Made by a program: the position numbers and the translations under genes. This document shows positions 27,726 through 39,700 of a stretch of 64,000 nucleotides of DNA, in pieces. Origin of the DNA: Agelaius tricolor (Eukaryota; Chordata; Aves; Passeriformes; Icteridae); contig JALJCS010000034.1 of NCBI GenBank assembly GCA_023055355.1, forward strand, positions 3,796,001 to 3,860,000. The letters are read 5' to 3'. The notes beneath the pieces are model-generated. The model saw only the letters and a list, made by a program, of their open reading frames with translations, had not been told where the DNA came from and made no database searches. Positions within the stretch are counted from its first letter, which is position 1, and the number at the start of each line of letters is the position of its first letter.

Positions 27726-29608
27726 ATTGTGTGCACAGCAAAGTGTGAAGCAGAGTGCAGGAAGAAGGATGAACTGGAGTTCAGTTTGTAGGAATTTCAT
27801 TTTGCACAGCGCATTTCAGGCAACCCAGATGAGCAAAAAGTATGAGGAAGAAAGATTTCCTTTCATTTGTGTAAACACTTGACGTGTGTGAAGGAAGAAC
27901 AAAAGTTGCATAGTGAGAACTAACCTAAGTTTTGTTGGAAACCCACCCTCTGTACCTGTAAATAAAGTATGAAGATCCCAGTGTTAAGGAAGAAAAGCTG
28001 TCTAACGTGAGATAGATGCTAAAAATTGTAAGCAAAACTTGTGATTTAGAATGACACAGTGCAACTATTGCTTATACAGTAGTTGCCAAAATGAGAAGGA
28101 AAGCAGAATTTGGTCTCATCTGTAGGGGGATGTGTTGTAAAGAGCAAATGTTAGCACTCAGCTGGCATTCCATGGAAATCTGTCTTGCGTTAGCACAGGA
28201 AAAAAAAACATTTCTGCTGGAAAAGTAAGCAAGGCATTCGGAGCAATATTTAAAATTTTGTCAGTGGCTTTGTAAACAAGAGTCTGTATGAGAGATGTTT
28301 CCTCCTGTATCAAGTTTCTGTTCCAAGCACCACATGCTCTCCTTTGCAGAGGAAAATGGACCATGTTGTACAGGTGGCTTAGCTTACTGTTGTTATGCAT
28401 ACAGCTGTGGAGGAATGTTGCCTTCATTCCACAATCCTGGCCATGGAGAAGAGCTGAGAACTGTTAAATATGGTAATTTTTTTTCATTCCTTTTTCTGCT
28501 TTGCGACAGAATACTCTCTGAATTAGTAGTGTTTTGCAACAAAACAAAATGTTTGTTTTCCCTTTCAACAAAACTCAATTAGTCATCAGTGTGTAGACAA
28601 ACCACCCTAAGCCCAGTCACAGGAATTTGATGGTCAACAGACTGTACTATCCACTTTGTACAAGGTATGTAATGCTTTGTACTGAGGTCACACACGCCAG
28701 TTTTATATAAAGTGGCCAAAAAAGGTCACTAGAACTTGACTTTGCTTGAGGCAAGTAGAAAGAAACAGAGGGAGTCACAACATGGTGCTGAAAGAGTGGC
28801 TGTAGGGCTTGTGCACTGTTGTTGTTTACAAGCTCTGAATAAAGAGAGCTGTGAGGATGTGTGTAAACCTTTCCCAGCCCTGAACAGCCATTCACTTCTC
28901 AATAGGCTGACTGTGCTGTTTCTGGTAACTCATGGAAAAGCAGTGGCAGGTGCCCTTAAACAGAAGTTTTGGATGCCTTTGCATGCAAAAGTGAGCAGAC
29001 TCCTTTGTGTGCCACAGCATAAAGTAGAAAGTGGGGAGATAATGTGTTTGCAAAAACAGCATTACATCACTGCTGAAAACATTGCTCAGTTAATTAAGCT
29101 CTTGGGTGGCCAGCAGTTTTTACCCAGTATAAAATTAGGGACATTGCTGTAGGGAAATTGTGCAGGAAAATGTCCTGATGGAGAGGCCTGGGGGAGGCAA
29201 GCTCTATCCTTCAAGTAGCTTTTTCCAGAGCCACTCCTTACTAATAGTGAGGAACTTTGGCCCAGAAGAGAAGTTATATCAGTCAGGGGGTCATGTAGAG
29301 CTCTATGGTTTCAGTTTTCAAGGGCAAAATATACGTTTTTTCACTGAAGGGTACAAGGAATTATTGTAAAATACTGGGGACTTGAGTCTTCCAACACACC
29401 AGTGAGTTATGTCCAGCACAAAGCATGTTAAAATGTTACTTTCTAATTGAATGCACTGGAACTACCAAAAAAGTAAAAAATATTGCTAAAAAATAAAAGC
29501 ACATCTGAAACTCCATGCTTTGAGGAAAATGAAATATAACAGCAGTGAGAACTCATTCCTGCAGAATAGGTCAGTCTTAGTGCTTGAATTTTTTTCTGAT
29601 ATGGATGG

Positions 29609-29700
29609 TCATAGAATCATTTAGTTGGAAAAGACCCCTAGCATCACTGAGTCCACATGTAAACCTAACACTGCCACCTGTAGAATATTTCACTATCCCC
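29609..29700 (-). mobile_element. Short CR1 LINE 3' tail fragment, antisense
   Basis: TCATAGAATCATTTAGTTGG, then AAAAGACCCCTAGCATCA, then GAGTCCACATGTAAACC and TAACACTGCCA, is the reversed 3' terminus of an avian CR1 element. In sense orientation CR1 ends in repeats of the ATTCTATGA type. Only about 70-90 bp remain recognisable, and the 5' truncation point toward 29700 is uncertain. Confidence 0.85.
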
Positions 29701-30099
29701 ATGGAGTTCTTGGCTTTTTCCACATTTTTCATTTTTGTACTGAGACAGAAGGCAGAGCTGATTATCTGCTCCTTTTATTCTGCACATGAGATGTTTCTTG
29801 GTCATGACATTTGAGGACTTACAGCCTTCCCAGGCTCCCAAGATCCAAGGATGCCCTCTTACCTTGTCTTTTATCCTTTCATGGAAGCATCTAAAGGAAA
29901 ACTGGAGAGTGCAGTGATACATGAACAGTTCACAGGTATGTAAAAGCCCTCTGTTAGATTTTCTATCTGAGCCTGCTTTGTTCCTGAAGCTGCACACTTT
30001 CTAGTTTGACTTTTACACTCTGCTGTAATGACTCTTTCCACCTGAGTGCATCGTACTGCAGGAAGCTAATTGACTTTGACTCCTCTGCTTCTGTTCTCA

Positions 30100-30480
30100 G
30101 TGGGGGATGTCAGTTGTAATTCTCTTATTGATTGTTTAGAGCAATTAGCAGAAAACAAATTTTTCCAAAGCACAGATAATTTGGTTTTGTTGCTCTCCAT
30201 CATTAAAGCTGCAATTTGTTATCTAAGAAACAATTTGTTGTCTGGGAAAAAAATTAATAGGAAACATATTCCATGTGTTTATTAGCTGAAGAGAGACAGG
30301 TTACCTCATCATTAATGTCATCGGTAATTAGCGCTCTCGAGCTGCCACCATCTGCACCAGGGGCTGGCAATCTGTCAGCAGCTTCAGATGCCAGGGCTGA
30401 GTGTGCTTGTCTGTGCCAAACCACGGGCAGGCCCTGTGTGATGCCCACATTTGCAAACAGTGGTTGGCTAATGTAATTTA
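30100..30480. promoter_or_regulatory. Candidate conserved non-coding element, strongest of the set
   Basis: The block carries SOX-type words (ATTGTTT at 30131-30137, AAACAAT at 30228-30234), an AGATAA GATA-type word at 30174-30179, GCAATTAGC near 30141, TAATTA followed by GCGC at 30325-30334, and a CATCTG E-box at 30349-30354. Two CpGs (TAATTAGCGC, CTCGAG) persist in AT-rich surroundings, which is unusual unless they are constrained or unmethylated. Open frames of up to 98 codons overlap on both strands and contradict one another, so I do not call them coding. Confidence 0.35.
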
Positions 30481-33400
30481 ACTGGACAGGTTTGTTATAT
30501 CTGTGGCTGCCACCCTGGGAAGGACGCGAGACTTTAAACCTCCAGGGCAATTCCCAGTCATTAGGTCACCAGCAGCAGGCTCAGAATGCCACTCTCAATT
30601 AATCAGGTTTCTGATGTCACAACTGGTTTTTGTTTCCATTTGGGGCAAGGTTTGGAAAGGCAGTGTGGTCAAAGTGGCAGGACCGGTGCTCACATTCCAT
30701 CAGCATCACAGCCCTCCATGATAACTGGCAGATAAACCCTGACGTTGGAGAGGCTTCTTAGTTCTTGTCATTGAAATGTCTTGTTCTGCTCCAGACTAAA
30801 AAGAATAAATTCTACTTTACACCAAGTGCAATCTCTTCAAATAATAATAAAAAAAAAAACAGCCAGGGAAATGGAAATAGTTCTGTAATATTTAGACTCT
30901 GGTCTTCATGTTTTACTGACTTTTGCTTCTGTTATTCAGTTTGATATTGTAGTTTTGTTTTGAGAAGTTCTGAAAATTCTCACAGCTTGATAAAATTACC
31001 TGTGAGGGTCAGAGAATCCTCAGATCGCACATTCAGAGATTTGAAGGCTTATGTAAGATTGGCTGTGCTTAATTTTGCATAAAGTTAATATAAAGTAAAT
31101 GATAATACTTGTAGGTGGTTAGAGGGTTATTTGTCTGGTGGTTTTTCATTGGTGCTCTTCTGTTCCATGCATTCAGTCATGTGAATGATACATACACAAG
31201 TGTGGGTGGAAGTTAAATGCTTTTTATGGTGCATGCTTTTAAGCCTGCACTAAGGTGTATTACTTCATGTATTATGAAATGATAATTAGGGAATATCCAG
31301 TAATTGTGCTTGTTGCTAAAACCTGGACATTTTCTTCTTGAGGGCAAGTGGAGCACGAAGCTGTTAAAAATGTGAATTCCCTCTGACATTGTGGAAAAAT
31401 CCATTTCATATTTTTAAGGTGAAGTACAATTTCCAAGGCACTGCCAGATGTTTGCTTTTGACGCATGAAGCCTAAGTACATCCAAGGAGCAGTCTGTTGT
31501 TCTGATGTTAGACTTTGAACTTGCCTTTGGAAACCCTGGATCTCAGTCAAAGGTGAGAGGAATCAGGAATTTCAGAGTCACTACAATGCATTTGTAAAGA
31601 TCTGGTGTTATCAGGAGGCGCAGTTGGATTATTTGGTCTCTTAAAAATGGCCAGAAATAGGTTATTGGAGGTAATAGCAAAACAGGGAAGAGTATGAAGG
31701 ATACTAAGAAAGCTGTGAGGTCTCAATATGAAAGAAAAAGTTCTGGATATATCTATGTCTATACAGGTACATAATTTGGCAGGTGAACAATATAAGGAAG
31801 GAAATGAGTCACAGGATATTCCTATTTTCTTTTTCATTACATTATTTTTTTAAAATGTTTATTTACAAAAGGTGGTTTGCACTCATGTACTGATCCAAAG
31901 CATCTTGAATCTAAATATTCCTTTGTGTTTCAATTGATTTTAGGCCCAAGCATCTTTTCCAGTGCTTTTTGCCTAAATTTATGGCATGCAAATTTTTACA
32001 GAACTTGCTGCCGTAAGAAATCCTCTGTCCTAAGGAGCATGCACTAAAGAAGGAATAAACATGCCATGAAAAAGTCAGGTGTTTGATATCCAATAGGAAT
32101 GGCAATCTGCTTTGTAAGAATCTTTTGTTCTTTTATTTTACTTTTGTGTCATTTCAGTAGGTTTTTTTTATGTGGTGTCCCAATTTGCATATTACAGCAT
32201 ACAATTTCAAATATACATGTTTATCCTGAGGTATTGGTGGATCAGTACAGAAGACAAAGTCATTTTAGCTTTGGGATTAGAGGAGGAAAAAGAGGTTTTA
32301 GTTGAAGTCCTAGAGTACAATTGTAACCTCTCAGTCATTTTTCATACCTAATGTGGAAAAACGCCACAGATATTAAAGTTAAATGTGATGCCAATACTGT
32401 AAATCCAGTGTAAGGATTTACTGTATCACTGAGCTCTTTAAAATGTTCCTTGGCTTCACTTGGAAGCATTAACTAATTCCAGGTGAGTCACCTCAGACAA
32501 CAAAACCCACTGTTGGTAGACTTCTATCAGGCGGGGCATGAGGTAACAATTCTCAGGGGCACGTGTGGATGTGAGAATATTGTGAGAATATTGTGTTACT
32601 GTGTGGTTACCAGCATTCCTTTCCTTCTCATTAGTTTATACTGCACTCTGTTATATGAAAATTAATTTCTGTTAACGTCTGCAGTCAGGTAATGTACACA
32701 TATCACTTAGTGAACATAATATACCTTCAAATATTAAATTACAGCCTTTCTGCCTCCCAGGCAGACTGTCAGAGCTGGTGGTATAAATTAATATGTAATG
32801 CTGCACAGCTAACAAATTCCTTTTAGCCAAGAGAACTGAAAGCAGCTCCCAGAGGCAAGGCTGGAGTCTTCTACTGGAGGCTACTGAAATCAATGGAAAG
32901 ACTTTTAATGATTTCATTAATTGCTAAAATAAAGCTGGGGATGGAAGACAAAGGTCTGTGGGGAAAACAAATTAGGGAGGCAGATTATACTTCTCCACTA
33001 GAAGTGGAAGCTCTTCTTGGAGATCAGTAAGTGTTCCATCCTTAATAACTGTTCTCATGTATTTGTAAATAGCACTTTGTATATATTTAGCATATATTTG
33101 TATATATTTAGCTGTTTTCAGGCATAAAACACATCCATTGTTTCTACTTGAGCTAAAGAGGAAAGCTCAGTGTTGTCATTCTCATCACAAGAGATGGGGG
33201 CCATGGTCTGAAGTACAGGGGGCTAAAGCCATCTCAGGTCTCCCAGTTTCCCAGCTGGCCTATGGATTGTGCTTTCCAGCAGGAGTGAAGGTGATGAGGA
33301 GTGAGCAGTCCCTTTAGACTGAACAACTAAGAAACTAAACCACCCATGATATCATTTTCATTTAGAAAAATAGGATGTAATCATAAATGATTATTATAAA

Positions 33401-36400
33401 TTGTTTCTTGATTGTAAATAATATACAGACAATAGATAATTGATTGTAAAGTTCAATTAAGAAAGGTCAGCCTCAATGTGCCTTATTTGTGTCTGTGGTT
33501 ATCACTGGTCAGATGTAATTACATACTTGTCACATTGCAGCTCTGGAAAATTGGTTAAATGTCACTGTAAATTGCAGGTTTTAAAAAAGTAATTATTATA
33601 TATTTCTTGACTATTTTTAGGTTAAGGGGGTGTTTTTGTCTGGTGATACAAACCAAAGCTTAAAATAATCAGAGGTGACTCAAAACATGCTTAAAATACC
33701 CATTTAATTTTAATAAGACTTGGACCTGACTGTAGGAGCAGAATTGTTTTAGCACATATACAAAACCTGGTAGTTGGCAGAGTCTTACATAGATGCCATG
33801 GCAAATTAAAATTTAATAACAAAAACTGCTGCTTCTGATAAATGAACAAAGTGACATCAAATAACATCACTGTATACTCCTAGAAACTACATGAGCTCCA
33901 TTATAGGCAGATAAAACCTGGGATCTGACTGTTAATATCCATATTAACAAAGGCTAAAGAGGCTCAGAATTATTCCTTTCCTGAGTAAGTGACCATCAAA
34001 GCAGAATCTGGGCCTTGTTTTAATCATCTCTTTGTGACAATCTAGTTGGATTATTGAATGATGGGTGTTTTTTGGATTATTGAATGATGGTGTTTTACCA
34101 GCTGCACTTATTTCTGATTACACACTGCTAAGTGGCCCCAAAGCAATGATCTGCTACTGGATAGGACTTAGAAAGTCCACTAGGTATTTGTATGGCCAGC
34201 ATCATCATCACCCCCCAGATATTAAAAGGAATCTGGGCAGATTCCTGGGCAGATATCTGTATGCAGTGGGGTTACTTGCCAGGTTGGAGGTCTCAGGGCA
34301 TTTGGGAATTGTTTTAGCCGACAGACTCTCTGGAGCATCCTGCATGACCTATGAATGCAGAGGTCTTAGCAAAACAATTAGGCAATATTTCTAGTACTGA
34401 GCACCAACTCCTAACTTTTAGCCTGTCTGGTCTTTTTCTCCCAGCTTCCTTCCTGCCCTTCACAGCTTTTTTTTTGTTTGTTTGGTTTTGTTGTTGTTGT
34501 TTGCTGTTGTTGGATATATGTTCAGATTTATTGTGTCAACAGTCAACTTCTGAGATTCTTTTGAGCCATGCTGGCACTGGCATTTTCAATCTGTAAAACT
34601 GTCCAGAACACTTCAGCATAACCCTCTTCTGGCAGTGCTGGGTATCAGGTCTGAGCAAAGGCAGCTCAGGTTTCACAGTGCCTGCTGATACTTGTGGGGA
34701 TCCAAAAGAGAAACCAAATTTGCCCAGAATGTTGTGGCATATCCCAAATGCAGGAAAGGGGGTTGTGTGGCTGAATCCTTCATCCATCACAGCTGCTGGA
34801 GGTAGAGCACAGCTGGGACAAAGCCAGCCCCTTGCAGCAGAGCTAAGCTGTGAGCTGAGCAAAAGAGAGATGTAGTGAGAATGGCCATTGATAGAAATCC
34901 ACTGAAGTGAACACAAGTGTAATTGCAGCAGGATTGCATCCGTAGGAAAACTTTCTTTTCACCTCCTTTGACCACAGGCTGTGAAGCTTCACTCTTTCTC
35001 CCCTTCATATCATGAATCATCTCATGAAGAGTTACACCCCACCAAAGTAGAAAAATGTCTAGAGAAAATGCGCCAGATCTTCTTTCAACCTCTTTTCTGC
35101 TGGGAAAGCTTGGCTGGCAGGGATGTAGAGACAGCACTAGTATTGACCTGTGAGTTGAGAAAATTAGCAGGGTTTTTTTTGGTTTTTGGGTTTTTTTTGT
35201 TTGTTTGTTTGGTTGGTTTTTTGTTTTGTTTTGTTTTGTTTTTTAATGGTTGGATCACTACAAACAATTTAATTTTGAGTACAGACCCCTCTTTTGTAAA
35301 TGTAGCCCCACCTAAAACGTGCTTTTTTGATATGAGCCAGAAGAAACTTGCCTCAGGTCCTAGTGGACCTTAGTTAGGCATTGGACCCTCACTTTATTGA
35401 CATCTTAGTAAGACAGAGAACTGCTTTCTCTTTTTGCCAACCTTATTGGCTCAAATAATTAAAAGTTTTAGAACTTCACAATCACTCCTCACTGATAAAG
35501 GGACACTTTGTTTTGCCTCATGTTCTTTGAGATGGGTGATTTTTGAACATCAGCTTGAGGTGGACTGTTTCACAAGTGGGGTTCTTGGAAAAAATTCATC
35601 AAATTCTTTATGCAAACAGGCATGCTTATTTTTGAATGTTAGACTTATAACTCAGTATTATTTTCAATTCTTTGAGATTTTTTTGATGGGGTTGATCTGA
35701 TATAGGAAAAAAGGAAAGCATTTCCAGTCTAGGTTACATATGCAAACAGGAACGGAAATTGCCTACAGAGGCTTCATGCTTCAAGTGCATTGTGTGATTC
35801 TTTTGATATTCAGCCACGAACACATTCTGTGTAATGTTCCACTCCTTTTGTTTCATGGTATCAAATGAAGACTGAGACATTAAAAGCAGGGCTTAAGAGG
35901 AATGAAAAATGTCAGTAAAAGCAGCTGATGAAAACCTTATTAAACAGCTATGCATGTCAGGCCGTGTTCCTTCTGTAATGTATATGTTTGTAATAACAGC
36001 TCAGGATTCTGCAGGGACCTGTAAGTAATGAACAAAATTGGTCAAGCAAAAAGAGAAGTTATTGGAAACTTGAGTGCTGTTGAGTCCCATAACATGCAAA
36101 CTGTGCATCTGCATAAAATAAACCTGTGCCCTGCTGGTAGCTTTTATACTGTTCCCCTTGTATGCATCAATTTGTTTGCAGGGTTGAGTTTACTCCAGTA
36201 AGTTTTACAGTGAGAATTATGTCCCCAGTTTCCACAAGTAGCCAACATTCACTGTCAATGTCAATAAAAGGGCAAAATGTAAAACTGAACAAGACAGGCA
36301 GTGTCTGTCTCCAAGGAGAAAGTTGCCCCTTTACCTGGAGTGCAAAGTTTCTGGTGTTAATCTGTGTTTCCCAGTGGAGGAACAAAATGACGAGGGCAGA

Positions 36401-36513
36401 GAATGATCAAAGCATTGCAAATGCCATGTGAAGGAAGCTACAGTGTGGAATCAAGTCAAGGGACACCACTTGAAGAGTTAGGCTGTACAACAGACAGATG
36501 TCACTATAGGACA
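30481..36513. other. Non-coding interval with small tandem duplications
   Basis: No gene is supported. Small features are an 11-bp tandem duplication (GTGAGAATATT twice, 32571-32592), a 26-bp tandem duplication at 34046-34096, a GTT-rich tract near 34466-34512 and a T/G tract at 35171-35246. Open frames of up to about 130 codons (34536-34916 minus, 34981-35373 plus) run partly through these low-complexity tracts and are not credible genes. Confidence 0.55.
35171..35246. repeat. T/G-rich simple repeat (TTTG/TTTTG units)
   Basis: T8 and T5-6 runs broken by G pass into TTTG and then (TTTTG)4. The complement is a CAAA/CAAAA tract. It explains the lysine/asparagine-rich and phenylalanine-rich frames predicted across it. 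Confidence 0.9.
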
Positions 36514-36790
36514 TGAAAGAACACGAGCGCACACACCGCTGCTCTCGAGGTGAAGAAGAAAAGGGAAGTTTATTTTCTGACTCTAACATTTATAGTTTTC
36601 TGAAAGTGACAGTGGATTGGAGGGTGACAGTGCCACCTCTCCAATGACACTAGACAAACTAACAGTTTATTAAATTTCTCCTATAAAAAATACAAAACAA
36701 TGAGTTATTTACAGTAAGTGTGTAAAAAAGTTCGTTACAAAAATATCAATATCAGAAGGCTTAGAAAATCTTAAAAAATCAAAACAACAG
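36514..36790 (-). mobile_element. Probable solo LTR of an endogenous retrovirus
   Basis: Read on the minus strand, the block has LTR-like order: an AATAAA at 36671-36666, a TATAAA at 36594-36589, another AATAAA at 36574-36569, and then a compact CpG-containing R/U5-like stretch with CACCTCGAGAGCAGCGG that ends in TTCTTTCA at 36514. The CpGs in that terminal stretch stand out from the surroundings. The 5' boundary is uncertain: a CA (+ strand) near 36788-36789 followed by GACA would match the GACA just before 36514, suggesting but not proving a short target duplication. No primer-binding site, internal coding region or second LTR was found, so it would be a solo LTR. The family was not identified by search. 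Confidence 0.5.
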
Positions 36791-39700
36791 ACACAGAAGA
36801 AGGAAAAGAAAAACATTGACAAACTCTAGTGAAAGGGATCTGTTAATTTGCCTAGAAAGACAAAAACCAAAGAGGTGTAAAGAGAGTCTAAAATTGGTAA
36901 AGAAACAAAACCCATTGACTTGGAGCAAAAGTTGCACAAAAGTGTCATGTGCCAGAGTACTGGAAATTATTTGCTTGAAACTCTTAGAGTAATGTGAGTA
37001 ATAAATAAAAGCAGAAACCTGTGCTCAGCAAGGTTTTGAGGTAGGACAAGCATGTTTTACTGGAGCCTCGGGCTCTTTATTGGTTCTGCTCTGTCAGAAA
37101 ATGGTGGTTGATCTGAGGGAGCTGCCTTGAGTAAACATGATGGTAGAAAACTGGAGGAAATCATGGACCTAGAGAAGTTACAGTGAGAAGTGGAATATTT
37201 CCTTGCCTCTAGCAGTGTGAAACAGGAGAAGGGTGGACAGATGGAGGGATGTGGGGAAGGAGATTGTAAAGATCTTGCTCTTTTGGAGCAAGTGCTCACT
37301 CCTGTGGATGGATTGCTTGGCATGGGGAATGCAGTGCCTGTCAGATGCCTGTGCATGTGGTCTTGAGCTGCACCCCTGGACTTCAGCCACAGGCTTTTGG
37401 TAAATACCTTTTGAAAACATGGTGTTATAGGATCTGCCTTCACAGAGCTCCCTTTGCAATAAATAGACTTTATGGGCCATACTCTGGGGGCAGAGGAGGA
37501 TTTATGTGCTCAATAATATTTTTTCTGCCCTGTGGAGAAATCTTTAGACTGGCCAGCAGGCCTAGAATCAGGGAGGGTGCTAGGCTGCTGCTGGAGTGAT
37601 GATTTTATGCTGAAGTACTTTGAGTTTCATTTTGGTCCTGCCATCATCAATATCAGCTTGTTTTTGTTGTTGTTGTTTCTTGACCCATCCAAGATAGGGC
37701 CTCACCTCACCTGCTCTTGGCCATTATTTCACATCTTCTGTGGACACTGGACAGAGCCTGGACAGCTCCATTCCAGTTATCTTATGAGTGTCAAAATCCT
37801 CTTTGCTCCTTACACTATGAGCTGGAACTCAAGTCTTTTTTTACAGCCCAAGTGGTTTGTAAAAGACACTTGCACTGTGAATTCCCAGAGAAAACAGAAC
37901 TGACAGTATGAGAGCTTTTCCTCAGCTTTCTTCAAGTATTCAGGAAAAAACTACAATCTGTTTGGCTTCAAGGTAAAGAGCAATATTTATACAACTAAAC
38001 CTGAGGACATGACAGCAATTTCTATTTATTTTGTGCTCTGCAGAAAGAAAAATATCAAATGAACTTGTCTACTCTGTATTGTAACAGGCTAATTCTCAGA
38101 GTAATGCCATTTAAAATTCAAGTGTCCTCTAGTTTTAAATATCAGTTTGACAGACAGCAAATCAGTCTTAAATTTGGTAAATACTAGAGGAGTGAAAATT
38201 TATTTTTTCTCCTTGTCTCGTGGTTAATCATCTGTAGCACCTAACAAACTCCTTTCATTCTTGCACAGAAGCTTATAATATATCACAGAATTAGCATCAC
38301 AGGTGGCTTGTCAGTGAGACAAGAAGCTCAGCTTAAAGAATGACAGAGGTCTATTTTGTAATCCCTTAACAACTGTATGGTCTCCAGAAAGATTCAAATA
38401 GTTGAGTTCAAATGGTGCCTAACATTCTTCTTGAATACTGATAAAATAAGGAAATAATGCCATAAAAATTTACAATAAAAAGGTACATTACATTCTCTGG
38501 GTAGTAAAGCTTTAATTTGTTAGCCACACAGGCACTGGGAGGGGAGACTGGAGAGCAGTGTGTAAATGGACACCAGTGCAGGCACAGCCCAAGGAAAATA
38601 CACATTGAAATAATGATTTTCAATTTTGGGGGGGCCAAACAGAGTATGCTTAACCTGAACCACATTCTTACAACCCATGATGTACAACCCATGTCATGCC
38701 TGAGATCTGCCAAGGCAGTCTGGGAAAATCAGTGACATCCAGGTGAAATGTGCAGCAGCACAAATGCACCAGCTTTGATTCTCTTTTCACCTTGTCTCCC
38801 GTGTGCTGCTCTGATTTAAAATATTTTTGGAAGTTCTCTCTTCAGTATTCAGTTCCAAAAATCTTAACAACTGCCAACAGATATCCAAAAGTGGCCTCAA
38901 AAGAGTAAGTGTGCTTTGACATATTTCTTTGTTCTTTTAAAGTAAATGAAACAATTAGTACAAATGAGGCACTTCATCACTGAAACCCAGAGGAATTTCT
39001 TGGCTGCTGCCAAATCATGAATAATAATAATAGTGCAGAAAAGGAGGAGTAGTCAGGAGAGTAGATAATCTATGGGTGATGAATAAAAGCCGATTTCAAG
39101 GACTCTTGAGCTGGGTTAACTTCTGCTGAAATGCTCAGTCTCTGTTTCAAAGTGTTCAGTAAGCCAGGAGTGTTACAATAGATTGTATGAGCTCCTGCAA
39201 AGCACTTCATGTACTCATTTCTATCATAAAAAACTAATTATTCTCCAATTTCATATAAAATGTGGTCAGTGGAGATCTTTATTAGTTGAAAGCATGTTCA
39301 CTGGCAAGTGTAGCTTGAATTGTGTAAGGACAGGCTAAGCATTCTGCTTTTCTCCTTCCTGTAAAAGCCTGTTTATTTTATTTTGCAATCATCTTGCCCA
39401 TCTGCACCACATTTTTCTGTTTGCTTGGCTTGCTGTCCTGGCTGACTGCACTTGCCCAGGGCACAGGTTGTGTCCTAGTGGCCCTTGGTCACACTCACTC
39501 TATCTGCAGCCTTTCACCAGCCAGGGCTTCGTTCCTTCATTGCTGGTCAGCTTCAGAGTGAACAATATTGAAAGGAAGTCAAATATTACCTTGTAAGAGA
39601 GCATGCTGAAACACAAGGAAGTGGCTTTGCATCCAGAACACTGCAGGAGGGATCAAACAGAAACAATAATGTGCTCCTTCAGCTCTTCCTGATCTCTATT

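Noticed and set aside
28736..29152. 138-codon plus-strand open frame
   Set aside because: No domain or homologue is recognised and the codon pattern is unremarkable.
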